Shown here piece by piece: positions 11,101 to 20,099 of a stretch of 64,000 nucleotides of DNA. This DNA comes from Yponomeuta sedellus (lineage: Eukaryota; Arthropoda; Insecta; Lepidoptera; Yponomeutidae): the NCBI GenBank assembly GCA_934045075.1, contig OW203726.1, positions 17,671,988 to 17,735,987 of the forward strand, in the 5' to 3' direction. The first letter of the stretch is position 1; every line of letters starts with the position of its first letter. Position numbers and translations under genes: made by a program. The notes beneath the pieces are model-generated. The model saw only the letters and a list, made by a program, of their open reading frames with translations, was not told where the DNA came from and did not search any database.

Positions 11101-12088
11101 GGGTACTTCAGAGAATTCAGTAGTAAACAAAGTTGAAACTAAAGAAAAGTTACTCACTACGCGACAAATGGTTGCAAATGATCTAGAACTCAGCGACGAC
11201 GACAATAGTGCCAACACAGATTTTCATATCACTACCAAAGAAAATGAAATATCTAAGACTAAGCAACAGAAAGCTAAAAGTAAAGTTCGCAAAGAACTTA
11301 CTGATGACACGAAAACATCTGAAGTGGACAAAATGAAACCAATGTGTACTAAATTCTCAGAATTATTTGGTGACAGTAGTAGTCTAATAACACCTGAAGA
11401 TTTGGAAGTGTATACTCATCCTAATGTTCAACTACAGTCTGAAATTGATCCTGCAATAGACGAAGAAGCTGCTGTCCATATAGACGTAAGTGATAAGGTC
11501 ACAATTGCAGATAGCCGCGGGAAACACGCCAAGTCTAACAAGATACGAACCCGATCTTCCAATAAAAAGAAATCAGACGACTCTGTTCGTAAAAAAACAA
11601 CCAAACTCGTTTCTGACGCCACCGATAAACGTCTGGATCATCACCCGGATTTGCAGTTATCACAAGATAAGATAACTGAAAATCCAAATGACGAAATAAA
11701 GGCAGTATCTTCAGAGGTGGCCCCAGAGGTTTTAAGAATAAATCCAGCAGATGAGGCAGAATCTAAATTTGTCAAAACTGTCATCATATCTACAGGAACT
11801 CAGCCACTGGTCGCCGAATCAACCAAAGTAGATAATACTACTTTCAAAACATTTTCTCGTGATTATCAGGAGCCCACAGCTTTAGCTACCTCGACGCCGT
11901 TCAGAGATTCAACGAATGATCCTGCTTCAACGTCTGTACCAGATAGACATAGCAACGACAGTACCCGGGCCAGTGACGACGAATCGTCTAAGTCAGTGAC
12001 TGTAGATAGTTTGTCACAAAGTAAAGAGGTGGACGCTCCCGATGTGATAGTCATCCTCAAAAGAAGAAGGAAAAGAGTTATAAAATGA
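2035..12088 (+). CDS. FLASH/CASP8AP2-like protein gene, 3' six exons (5' partial)
   Basis: Six exons (2035-2106, 3846-3964, 5355-5552, 7678-7890, 8871-9832, 9957-12088) join in one open frame of 1231 residues plus stop; phases match at every junction (0, 2, 2, 2, 1). Residues 1-64 form a heptad-rich coiled coil ending in LLKTARTEVERK, which resembles what I recall of the vertebrate FLASH coiled coil (TARVEINRK). A basic Arg/Asp/His/Ser-rich tract follows in exon 8871-9832, then an acidic, Ser/Thr/Lys-rich tail. FLASH is known to dimerise through this coiled coil and to recruit the histone pre-mRNA cleavage complex with Lsm11 in the histone locus body; that role is inferred here. The LDLY-type motif expected upstream would be outside the window. 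No SANT/Myb domain is seen at the C-terminus. The gene converges on Keap1, and its last exon is partly duplicated downstream. Orthology is likely but rests on a short motif plus overall architecture. Confidence 0.68.
2531..2886 (+). pseudogene. Non-LTR retrotransposon ORF2 C-terminal remnant
   Basis: LTVTSQYIYENIMYVRKN, then NTRNKYKLCLPLFRL and CIRFYNKIPED: the C-terminal tail of a Jockey/CR1-like LINE polymerase. After the stop a KKYVKHTLCQKGYY stretch continues, with a frameshift. Lies in a FLASH-like gene intron. Confidence 0.7.
3160..3525 (-). mobile_element. tRNA-derived SINE, 38 kb family (reverse)
   Basis: Minus-strand reading starts with a tRNA-like head (GGTAACGCCGGCTTCTC... then TGGTACATG) and includes two related copies of the ATGTTTTCCTTCAC body region. 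Same family as 38043-38310. Confidence 0.65.
3583..3712 (-). mobile_element. Dispersed repeat, GCTGACCCAGCGAACTTCG family (reverse)
   Basis: Contains CTCGAGAGCAGCTGAACCG and AAGTACGAGGATGGTTCTTA; ends in the TATAATATAAAAATGAAT tail. Probably a 3'-end LINE or SINE family; class not determined. Other copies are listed below. Confidence 0.7.
3846..3964 (+). CDS. FLASH-like exon 2 of those visible (coiled-coil signature)
   Basis: Acceptor cttgcag before 3846, donor CCAA|gtaagt. It encodes 39 full codons and two bases of a split Lys codon. It carries LLKTARTEVERKADLM, the segment most like FLASH. The intron before it contains LINE and SINE debris. Confidence 0.72.
4052..4210 (-). mobile_element. 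RTE-like LINE 3' fragment (reverse)
   Basis: Contains GACATAGGCCTCCTCTA and TTCCACGTCGCCCTATC, reverse of the RTE-type tail (GGAGGAGGCCTATG) common in Lepidoptera. Confidence 0.55.
4466..4749 (+). mobile_element. tRNA-derived SINE, left part (interrupted)
   Basis: tRNA-like head with an A-box region (GTGCCGTAGGGGTAGCG) and B box (GGGTTCGTATCCCG), then the body up to CCTAGTGTG. It continues at 5295 after the 545-bp insertion. The uninterrupted relative is at 13902-14095. Confidence 0.85.
4750..5294. mobile_element. 545-bp TIR element nested in a SINE
   Basis: Terminal inverted repeats of about 26 bases with three mismatches, CTGCCGTGTTATGACAAAAC at the left end and CTGCCGTGTCCTGACAAGAC on the other strand at the right end. 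Flanked by a 4-bp target duplication TGTG (4746-4749, 5295-5298). The inside repeats the motif ACAGTGTTTTG in both directions several times. No coding capacity seen. Confidence 0.85.
5295..5345 (+). mobile_element. tRNA-derived SINE, right part
   Basis: GGGGCCAGAAGCAATGTACG and GCTTGTATGTAAATG match the tail of the SINE at 13902-14095. The end lies about 10 bases upstream of the acceptor of FLASH-like exon 5355-5552. Confidence 0.85.
5355..5552 (+). CDS. FLASH-like exon 3 of those visible
   Basis: Acceptor cttttcag, donor GGAAAG|gtaattt. It starts KNDYMFLRMLFDKVNFGKRR and continues into a Lys/Gly/Ser-rich basic stretch. The exon begins only 61 bases after the end of a nested SINE/MITE insertion (4466-5345), so the repeat sits very near its branch-point region. 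Confidence 0.7.
5657..6003 (+). mobile_element. 5S-rRNA-derived SINE (full-length copy)
   Basis: The head resembles the second half of 5S rRNA: GTTAAGCAAC, CGGGCG and GGATGGGTGACCG occur in order and at 5S-like spacing, covering the internal type-1 promoter. The tail has GGCCTTATGGGCGGCTTAAT, GTGGAGTATGGCCTAAC and CCCCAGCAGTGGGGACATAC. Tail-only or partial copies lie at 26640, 30600, 36040, 39640, 40205 and 40430. Confidence 0.75.
6419..6800 (-). mobile_element. Composite repeat with tRNA-derived SINE (reverse)
   Basis: 6575-6800 is the CCTATTTAGAGGC SINE in reverse with the tRNA-like head (GGGATTCGAACCCGC, GAGCCAATGGGCG). 6430-6560 (GCCGGTTCCGGGTACTTTAT) recurs in reverse at 28305-28430 and in part at 27794-27840. 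Confidence 0.75.
6916..7145 (+). mobile_element. tRNA-derived SINE (third family)
   Basis: Head CCGGCCTCGGTGGTGCAGCG with B box GGGTTCGATGCCC and tail GTATGGGGCTAAAGAGTACC. A (CAAT)6 microsatellite follows at 7227-7250. Confidence 0.75.
7227..7250. repeat. (CAAT)6 microsatellite
   Basis: Six perfect CAAT units just after a SINE. Confidence 0.9.
7283..7590 (+). mobile_element. Two adjacent copies of the GCTGACCCAGCGAACTTCG repeat
   Basis: 7283-7465 and 7463-7590 carry CGAACTTCGTACCGCC, AACCATCCTCGTACTTCAAG and the TTTATATTATAG end. The second copy lacks the central part. Confidence 0.75.
7678..7890 (+). CDS. FLASH-like exon 4 of those visible
   Basis: Acceptor aatttctag, donor GGTCAG|gtgaga. 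It encodes 70 codons plus split codons on both sides. Lys/Glu-rich and hydrophilic, with no recognisable domain. It is too short and without an internal start in frame to show as an ordinary ORF, but the phases fit the neighbours exactly. Confidence 0.7.
8028..8213 (+). mobile_element. Copy of the GCTGACCCAGCGAACTTCG repeat
   Basis: Near full length, ending TTTTTATATTATAG. Confidence 0.75.
8871..9832 (+). CDS. FLASH-like exon 5 of those visible (basic Arg/Asp/His-rich)
   Basis: Acceptor ttaattag before 8871, donor GTAAAAG|gtaagg at 9833. 320 codons. Starts NEPVVFSSDEETKSTSTLTT. Dense in Arg, Asp, His and Ser (repeated RD, RH and SHRD patterns), then a KRRR-containing segment that could be a nuclear localisation signal. 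The composition resembles the RS/RD-rich middle of FLASH proteins. Confidence 0.72.
9957..12088 (+). CDS. FLASH-like terminal exon (acidic, internal repeat, SIM-like C-terminus)
   Basis: Acceptor ttgttacag before 9957; the split Glu codon from the previous exon gives E-IANTVATGLEDPR. 709 codons and a TGA stop. Visible features: ESGEIDDSCIYSDLIGD near the start of the exon; two imperfect internal repeats of about 70 residues (10552-10765 and 10818-11022) sharing LSD(I/M)(T/M)RKSD and the EAK(D/S)LSTS block; FSELFGDSSSLITPEDLEVY in the middle; and a C-terminus of DVIVILKRRRKRVIK, where VIVIL after Asp looks like a SUMO-interacting motif followed by a basic patch. The duplication breakpoint (10724) cuts this exon inside its first internal repeat. 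Confidence 0.75.
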
Positions 12089-12558
12089 AGATTTGAACGA
12101 ACAGATAGAATGATGACGTTACCCAGACGTATCGTAATCTCACAAAAAAAATGGGATTACAAAATTACTGGGTAATTGATCCCGCGCACTATAATTTGCT
12201 ACTCCTATCCTATATTACGCGCACCAAATCCTGGACGATTTCAATCGTTTACCTGTGAAATTACAAACTGATTGCTACAGCAAAACTCAGGATTCTAACA
12301 GGATTTGTTGCGCATACGCATAGGTCTCATTTGGCTTTGTTAAAGGAAAGAGAACAGAAAATAATAGTGCGCAGATTGATGAGTCAGATTGCTCTTTAAC
12401 AGTTCGCTTCAATAGGTAAAATAGGCTTTATCATTCAATTTTGATGAGCTATTTACAAAGCTCATCCACATTGCAAGCAAGCTGTGTTGAGATTAGTGTG
12501 AAAAAAAACGGAGCACTTATACAGCGACTTATACGTCGGTGATATGTCTTAATATGTC

Positions 12559-12564
12559 AATAAA
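12559..12564 (+). terminator. Candidate polyadenylation signal of the FLASH-like gene
   Basis: AATAAA 471 bases after the stop codon and about 110 bases before a large hairpin. An identical copy lies at 19776-19781 in the second duplicate. Confidence 0.4.
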
Positions 12565-12676
12565 TGCATTCTATTTATATAAACCTAACAATTGATTGGC
12601 CATTATCGAATCAACTACGAAACATTTGGAACGGGGATTCTTATATCGTATTGATGTGTTACATGATAGATAACTG

Positions 12677-12882
12677 ACACCGTACAGTCTGTTAGTCTAC
12701 TGCTAATAACCCGGAATTTTTTATTCACTTCGTCCAACTGCGATTGCTAACACAAGATTAACAGATTTTGTTCGGGAAATCGGGGGAACAAAATCTGTTA
12801 ATCTTGTGTTAGCAATCGCAGTTGGACGAAGTGAATAAAAAATGCCGGGTTATTAGCAGTAGACTAACAGACTGAACGGTGT
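12677..12882. repeat. Large near-perfect hairpin (copy 1)
   Basis: Inverted repeat with arms of about 95 bases around a short loop at 12778-12787. Outer ends read ACACCGTACAGTCTG and, on the other arm, CAGACTGAACGGTGT; I see only one or two mismatches. It lies 0.6 kb past the FLASH-like stop codon, between the convergent genes. Could be a foldback element or a hairpin-RNA source. Confidence 0.9.
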
Positions 12883-12949
12883 AATTTGTAAAGACACGTT
12901 TACTATTAAACACTCAGTTAAAATAAGCTGTAGTTACGTCAGTCCCATT

Positions 12950-13105
12950 AGGGCGTTTAGATAGATAGATAGAGAACACTTTATTGTACATAAAAATGTA
13001 AATTACCCAGATATTTCTTAACCTAAGAGTACAGACGGCGGCCTTATCACTAAAAGTGATCTCTTCCAGGCGACCTTTGGATGGTCTGGACTGGACTAAT
13101 ACATT
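12950..13105 (+). mobile_element. LINE-tail repeat with GATA run
   Basis: GATAGATAGATAGAGAACAC and GGCGGCCTTATCACTAAAAG. Duplicated at 20167-20322; related copies at 45230-45355, and in reverse at 32345-32470 and 43565-43665. Confidence 0.65.
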
Positions 13106-13404
13106 TGAGAAGGAAGTAGATGTACAAAAAAAACCATACAAAATGATAATTTAATTAATGTTAATGGCGTTTACTAAAGATTATTAAGAATATAGAAAAA
13201 AGGCAGAATGTATAGTGAAGTAAATGAATAAAGTATTATTTAAAAGGTATCTGAAGGTATTTTAAGGATCGTGTTTTTATAAATAACGTCAGTGTACCGT
13301 GTTCGGGAATATTTCACTGCGTCTTCTAGAGAAGACCAATTTGGTTGTTTGTTTTTGTGACTACTAAACAAATGAGTTATAATATAATATTAAATAGTTA
13401 TATT

Positions 13405-13546
13405 GTAAAGGCCTGCGCAGACGAGGGACTTTTGTCCCCAAGAAACAAAAGTCCCTGAATCGTGGAAAATGTCCTCCGAGTACTTATCGCGGACTCAACC
13501 CCTACGGCGTGCGGTCATTTTGTTCCCCAGGCGCAGGCCTTAGAAG
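13405..13546. mobile_element. Short TIR element, GGCCTGCGCAGACG family
   Basis: Left end AGGCCTGCGCAGACGAGGGA; the right end CGCAGGCCTTA is its inverse. Fuller relatives at 31453-31800 and 46068-46419. Duplicated at 20622-20763. Confidence 0.65.
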
Positions 13547-13901
13547 AGCTATCGCGCTCAGAATTTTGTGTGACGAACTCTGAACTCTATTTGGGTCAAG
13601 AATTGCCTGACGACGACGCCAGTCGCGCGTTTTTAATGTTAAAAGTCTCCAGTACATTATCAAATTCTTACATTTTAGCGCCACAAAACGCGTTGCTCGT
13701 GCCATCGTACTACGCGTACTGGCTGGGTAGTGCGACGAGTACGACGAGTAAATGTCTTAAGTCGCGACTTCCCAGTATTTAAATTGTCAAATTCCGTCAT
13801 TTTCGCCACAAAACGCATGACTCGTGACATCGAACTATCCGTCCGGGCCCTAGAGTCTGATCCTTACATAGTTTTTCAATAGAATGAAATAAGCACGACA
13901 A

Positions 13902-14095
13902 TGACGACCTCTGTGGCGTAACGGTAGCGCGTCTGCCTACCATGCAAGAGGTCCCGGGTTCGGATCCCGTCTGGGAACAAAAAAAAGCCCAGGTCTTGGT
14001 TTACATGTTTGTGTTGTCGTTATTTCTGGTTCCCACAACACAGGGTATCCTAGTGTGGGGCCAGAAGCAATGTATGTGCTTGTATGTAAATGTAA
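13902..14095 (+). mobile_element. tRNA-derived SINE, intact reference copy
   Basis: A box GTGGCGTAACGGTAGCG, B box GGGTTCGGATCCCG, then CACAGGGTATCCTAGTGTGG unbroken. Shows what the SINE at 4466-5345 looked like before insertion. Duplicated at 21119-21312. Confidence 0.8.
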
Positions 14096-14559
14096 AATTG
14101 TTGAAATTTTTACCTTAATTTGTTAGTCTACTACGATAGCAGTACAATGTCATTCCAGGGGTATAACCCTCGCAAATTAAATAGGCATCTCGGGAAGCAG
14201 ATCGACTCGCGAGAGGCGCCGAGTTAAGTAGCACGGGTTATACCATTGCAATGCGATTTGTTACTAGACTACCGATAATGTGAATGAAACGACCATCACC
14301 GGACTGACATGACTATTGAACAACTATGCAGTTTAGAGACTCACCTCCCCCCTACCCGGGACACAAGTATTTAGATGTAGCTGGTTCTGTATTGTGTGCA
14401 TTGATTTGGATCTGGACACTTCGGATTTCTATCGATAAGTAGTATAACAAAATGTAGTCAGTGTAAATAGCCTTGTACAATATATTTACTTAAGGCGCTG
14501 GGGTGTGCTTAGTATATACCAATGGAATAAAAATCATAACTAGTTTTATATTCTAAACA

Positions 14560-14840
14560 CCTATTTAGAGGCTAAAAAATCCACCCATGCCGCGACTCGA
14601 ACCCGAGACTTCTGGCTAACCTGTAACCTCGCTGCCTGTAAGTAATACAGAGAGTATTGTAAAGTTCGAAATTTCACTGCCTGTACTTACCCATTAGCTC
14701 AATTGGGAGAGCGCTGGCGCGGTTAGCCAGAGGTCGCGGGTTTGAGTCCCGGCATGGGTGGAATTTTTAGCCTCTAAATAGGTTTTTACAATTGTCCTTA
14801 GCACTGTTGCAAGGTTAGTGTAACAAAAAGAATAAAATCT
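14560..14840. mobile_element. Inverted pair of CCTATTTAGAGGC SINEs
   Basis: A reverse head fragment (14560-14630) faces a full head and tail (14692-14800) with CCATTAGCTCAATTGGGAGA and GGGTTTGAGTCCCGGC. The tRNA-like fold is readable but is part of a SINE. Duplicated at 21777-22057. Confidence 0.75.
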
Positions 14841-15226
14841 TGTTTTATATTTCAAAAAGTAAACATCAACAGCCTTATTATAAAAACCTGAATAAGTCCT
14901 GGTTTAAACCAAGACTAAAAGATCTAGGATTGTTACGGTATCAAAGTTAGACCTAGATCAAATGTGTGTCGTTATTACAAATAGAAGACTATTCGAACCA
15001 GAGATCAGCCATGGTTCAAATCATATTCACTGATTCGTTCATTCAATGCTGCGTTCCGTTTCACTAAATGGATATTATCTTCACATTTTAAACGCAAAAA
15101 TATTCATCATTGCGTTTAAAATACCTATGCATCGTAAATTATTGTTCTTTGTTGAGGTTCCAATCAAACTAAAATGAGCACTATTAATTATTATATTGTT
15201 ATTGAAGCGTTTTTATAATCAAGTGG

Positions 15227-15511
15227 CTACTCTCGGGTGAAATGTAGTGAAATATTCGAGCGCGCGCGCCAATCCGCGACGTCAAAAATTTTCTGAAAAA
15301 GTTTCATACTGGGAATACGTAGGTATGAAATAATACAATAAATACAAGTGAACACTTTTTTCGCCAAAACGTTTTGTGAACCTATATTTGTATATCGAAA
15401 ATCTTCGTTACTTAATTCGAAGGGATCCACACGATGACGAAGTCTGCTGGATCGCCGAGACGTCTCCAGCATGTCCAAATCATCGAAATCCATCATATCA
15501 ATGGCGTCCAT
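15227..15511 (-). pseudogene. Possible Harbinger-type element remnant
   Basis: Encodes MDAIDMMDFDDLDMLETSRR followed by DPFELSNEDFRYTNIG, reminiscent of the N-terminus of PIF/Harbinger nucleases. It lies between diverged inverted sequences sharing GGATTGTTAC (about 14935 and 15700). No catalytic domain is present. Duplicated at 22444-22728. The class is uncertain. Confidence 0.3.
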
Positions 15512-16795
15512 AATATAAATTATTTATTGCTATCTATCACACACACGAAACCAAACAAATTCAAACGTCAATTTGGAGGTTAGTCCATAGATAAACTAGG
15601 GGTATCAGAAGTTTAACTTTAGTACCATAGATAGTCCATGACGTAGCGATAAACTTCGTTTTGTAATAACATTTTACTTGGTCTATGGTTTAAACCTGGT
15701 AACAATCCCAGTACTAAATTTAGACCGCGTTTTGGAATAAGGCTGCAAAAATCTTAACTATGACAAATAAGAACCTCCCCTAGGAACATCTCTTTCCGCC
15801 AAATACGGCCGTTTTAGCGGAAATGCAAATTAGTTTTTGAAAAATAAAACGTACCTATTTAAAACTAATTATGATTTTATTTCATTGGTGGCGCTAGTTA
15901 GCACCCACCAGCGCCTTAAGTATTTCAAGAACTTGCTCAAAGAATATGATATAATATATCTTGTAGATTATTACAAAATAAACGATTTTATTATGATGTA
16001 TAAAATATTTTTTATTCCCTTTTGTCGTCTCAAGAATCTTAAGAACTATATTTACATTATAATATAATCATTTATCACATTATGCCTATAGATACCATTA
16101 CTGGATGAGAATATAAAATGCAAGTTAAATTAAAAGTAGAGGACTAAGAATCAAGGCTAATAATTCTTACACATTTTATTAGTAGGTAGGTACTTAACAG
16201 ACCAGCAAATCCTTTGCTCACTTAGGTACTACATTATACGTCCGTCTATGTCGTACGTGTACGTCTTTTATAATAGTGGAACATACTGCAAAAAATAAAT
16301 CTATTGGAAATTGTGTTTACGTACTTATAATAAAACAACCAAGTCCGCGATTTGTGATGTAAAAAATCGAATAAATTAGGCCACTCGCGAGTTAAAATTG
16401 TAGGTAGATAGATAAATAGGACTAATTATACCATCATACATTTTCCTAATTTTATGACACATTTAAAATAACAAACACAATTGCACATAAGCCTATCAGT
16501 CGATATCGAACACTCGAGCAAAAGCATGCCTTTACATCTTAGCGCAGTTATACAACTTACCACTCAATAGGAGTTACATTTCTGTACGCGTGCTATTTTT
16601 TTAAATTTCTACTTCAATCGAGGGCGATCGTATTATCTGATGAGTCTGATCCCCTCGATAATAAATAAATTGCACCTAAAAGCCCGGTTCTTGGGATACT
16701 GGTACTCCACGAACACTCCGTTCTTTTGGACATCATGGCAGGTGTCACATACCAAAGTAAAACTCAGGCGCCGCTACGTTCGCGCACGACTAAGG

Positions 16796-17085
16796 CTATA
16801 ACCCGCTGTTGTTATTCGACAGAGTCCCTATGATATTGTTCGCCATCGGTATGTCGTCATTTCGCACCCCCGACGGTCCAGCGGTCGCGGACCCTCGCTT
16901 CGTGAACTTCTTGACGACAGTGGGCTCTTGGTCCGGTGGTTCTGTGTGGTGTGTGACGTGTTGGTAGCAGACCGCTGAGGCGTGGCCCGAGCGGCCTGAG
17001 GTGAGCGGTGAGCTGTCTTGCCAGGTGTCCGTCGCTGGGTCGTACACTTCCACGATGTCTAGGAATGCGGTGCCGTCATAGCCTC
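16796..17085 (-). CDS. Keap1: Keap1 exon 13, distal duplicate terminal exon (copy 1)
   Basis: Sequence identical to 24013-24302, including acceptor and stop codon. It could be spliced from exon 12 across an 8.7 kb intron that contains the headless FLASH fragment. It would give the same protein, so only the 3' UTR position and transcript length would differ. Whether it is used cannot be told from sequence. Confidence 0.8.
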
Positions 17086-17929
17086 CTGGGAACGGAAGAG
17101 ATGTTAGTGGAATTATAATTGCCTGGGCCGTGAAGACTGGTTAACTCGGAACTTTCCTGAGACCAGTAAAGTAAAACTCAGCGACGCGTCATGAAATAGG
17201 TATATCCCACGTTAAAGAGAAATTGATCGATATTGTGTCACCCAGTGGGCTCTTTATCATAGTTCCTTAACATTCCAGCTAGTCAAACATACAGCTCATT
17301 ATGGAGGCTCCATGATGCGTTTTAGCAGGAAGAGTCGATTTAAGCGCCGAGCGCGCCACTCGCACTTAGACGCCACGTGTCCCGCTTTACTGAGGCAGGA
17401 ACCCTGACATTCAGTTTGTTATAGAGACACAATCCGCTGTAGGTGCATTAAACATTCAGCTCATACTCATACACTGCTGGCTATAGCCCTCCCCAAGGCT
17501 CGCCGTTTCCTTCTGTCCTTGGCAATAGGTAACCAGCCGTTGCTAGCAATCTGCCTCAGCCTGGTTGTACAAATAAGCTTGTCGAGCGTTTTAAACGGCA
17601 AAAGCCGCGAATTTCCAGTACACTAATTTATTGTCAAATTCTGACACTAGCGCCACAAAGCGCGTGAATCGTGCCATCATACTACCTAGCAGTGGCGTAA
17701 TTACAGTGTGGCAGGGCTGTCTTAATGTCACGGGCCCCGGCCCGATGTGGGCCTCCAGTCCACGAGGCCTCATAATAATAATAATATTGGCCTTTTTGCA
17801 TCTACTTAATGAGATGATTTATACAGCGTCCAGTGGTTTCTCACTCACACTAGATGGGTGAAGGGACCACTCCGACGCTGTAGTGCCTGGGTCATGGTTT
17901 TATAGATGGTGTAGGCTTGCCCAGCACCT

Positions 17930-17940
17930 TAGTGCCCAGC
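17930..17940. other. Duplication junction filler (11 bp)
   Basis: TAGTGCCCAGC lies between the end of copy 1 and the start of copy 2 and belongs to neither flank. Its parts recur nearby: TAGTGCC at 17881 and GCCCAGCAC at 17919. This looks like short templated filler from end joining or template switching. Confidence 0.8.
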
Positions 17941-19305
17941 ACTGATTTACCTGCTCATTCATTATCTATGGAGAACGCTGTTTCAGAACCAAAGTGCGAG
18001 AGGTCTTCTCTTGATAGTAAAGATACACATCCAACAGAAGATCAAACGAAACCCTCGAAGACGCTAAGTGTGACGAACACAACAAAAAATCCGTTAGAAT
18101 TTATGCTGAGTGACATGATGCGAAAAAGTGATGTCCAAAGTACTGTAGACCCTACAGAAGCAAAGAGTTTGTCTACATCAATCGAAAATTCAGTAACTGC
18201 TTTGACAGCTCGTTCATTGTCTATAGAGGATGTCGGTTTAAAACGAAAATTCGGAAAGTCTTCCTTTGGTAGTAAATATAAACATCAAAGACAGGATCCC
18301 AAATTCAGCAAGGAAACGGGTACTTCAGAGAATTCAGTAGTAAACAAAGTTGAAACTAAAGAAAAGTTACTCACTACGCGACAAATGGTTGCAAATGATC
18401 TAGAACTCAGCGACGACGACAATAGTGCCAACACAGATTTTCATATCACTACCAAAGAAAATGAAATATCTAAGACTAAGCAACAGAAAGCTAAAAGTAA
18501 AGTTCGCAAAGAACTTACTGATGACACGAAAACATCTGAAGTGGACAAAATGAAACCAATGTGTACTAAATTCTCAGAATTATTTGGTGACAGTAGTAGT
18601 CTAATAACACCTGAAGATTTGGAAGTGTATACTCATCCTAATGTTCAACTACAGTCTGAAATTGATCCTGCAATAGACGAAGAAGCTGCTGTCCATATAG
18701 ACGTAAGTGATAAGGTCACAATTGCAGATAGCCGCGGGAAACACGCCAAGTCTAACAAGATACGAACCCGATCTTCCAATAAAAAGAAATCAGACGACTC
18801 TGTTCGTAAAAAAACAACCAAACTCGTTTCTGACGCCACCGATAAACGTCTGGATCATCACCCGGATTTGCAGTTATCACAAGATAAGATAACTGAAAAT
18901 CCAAATGACGAAATAAAGGCAGTATCTTCAGAGGTGGCCCCAGAGGTTTTAAGAATAAATCCAGCAGATGAGGCAGAATCTAAATTTGTCAAAACTGTCA
19001 TCATATCTACAGGAACTCAGCCACTGGTCGCCGAATCAACCAAAGTAGATAATACTACTTTCAAAACATTTTCTCGTGATTATCAGGAGCCCACAGCTTT
19101 AGCTACCTCGACGCCGTTCAGAGATTCAACGAATGATCCTGCTTCAACGTCTGTACCAGATAGACATAGCAACGACAGTACCCGGGCCAGTGACGACGAA
19201 TCGTCTAAGTCAGTGACTGTAGATAGTTTGTCACAAAGTAAAGAGGTGGACGCTCCCGATGTGATAGTCATCCTCAAAAGAAGAAGGAAAAGAGTTATAA
19301 AATGA
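17941..19305 (+). pseudogene. Headless second copy of the FLASH-like terminal exon
   Basis: Repeats the last 454 codons and stop of the FLASH-like gene, without the upstream part of the exon or any splice acceptor. The frame stays open upstream through the filler to 17884 but has no ATG before the internal MENAV methionine. It would need a new promoter or acceptor to be expressed. It lies inside the long optional last intron of Keap1, on the opposite strand, so transcripts using the distal Keap1 terminal exon would be antisense to it. Confidence 0.85.
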
Positions 19306-19893
19306 AGATTTGAACGAACAGATAGAATGATGACGTTACCCAGACGTATCGTAATCTCACAAAAAAAATGGGATTACAAAATTACTGGGTAATTGATCCC
19401 GCGCACTATAATTTGCTACTCCTATCCTATATTACGCGCACCAAATCCTGGACGATTTCAATCGTTTACCTGTGAAATTACAAACTGATTGCTACAGCAA
19501 AACTCAGGATTCTAACAGGATTTGTTGCGCATACGCATAGGTCTCATTTGGCTTTGTTAAAGGAAAGAGAACAGAAAATAATAGTGCGCAGATTGATGAG
19601 TCAGATTGCTCTTTAACAGTTCGCTTCAATAGGTAAAATAGGCTTTATCATTCAATTTTGATGAGCTATTTACAAAGCTCATCCACATTGCAAGCAAGCT
19701 GTGTTGAGATTAGTGTGAAAAAAAACGGAGCACTTATACAGCGACTTATACGTCGGTGATATGTCTTAATATGTCAATAAATGCATTCTATTTATATAAA
19801 CCTAACAATTGATTGGCCATTATCGAATCAACTACGAAACATTTGGAACGGGGATTCTTATATCGTATTGATGTGTTACATGATAGATAACTG

Positions 19894-20099
19894 ACACCGT
19901 ACAGTCTGTTAGTCTACTGCTAATAACCCGGAATTTTTTATTCACTTCGTCCAACTGCGATTGCTAACACAAGATTAACAGATTTTGTTCGGGAAATCGG
20001 GGGAACAAAATCTGTTAATCTTGTGTTAGCAATCGCAGTTGGACGAAGTGAATAAAAAATGCCGGGTTATTAGCAGTAGACTAACAGACTGAACGGTGT
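19894..20099. repeat. Large near-perfect hairpin (copy 2)
   Basis: Same inverted repeat in the second duplicate. Confidence 0.9.

Larger units (their letters stand above)
10724..17929 (+). repeat. Tandem duplication, copy 1 (7206 bp)
   Basis: Direct repeat of 17941-25146 at a constant offset of 7217. It contains the last 1365 bases of the FLASH-like coding region, the convergent intergenic interval with a large hairpin, SINEs and a Harbinger-like remnant, the Keap1 3' UTR and the Keap1 last exon. I compared the copies line by line at many points and found no mismatch; predicted peptides from both copies are the same. The left boundary is inside a coding exon, the right boundary inside a dispersed repeat. 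Confidence 0.97.

Noticed and set aside
13462..13782. 106-codon + ORF in the intergenic region (and its duplicate at 20679)
   Set aside because: Runs from a TIR element into another dispersed repeat also found at 41600; composition and neighbours indicate repeat sequence, not a gene.
15227..15511. Host gene encoding MDAIDMMDFDDLDMLET
   Set aside because: No downstream exon in frame; flanking inverted sequence and the DPFELSNEDF motif fit a transposon relic better, though weakly.
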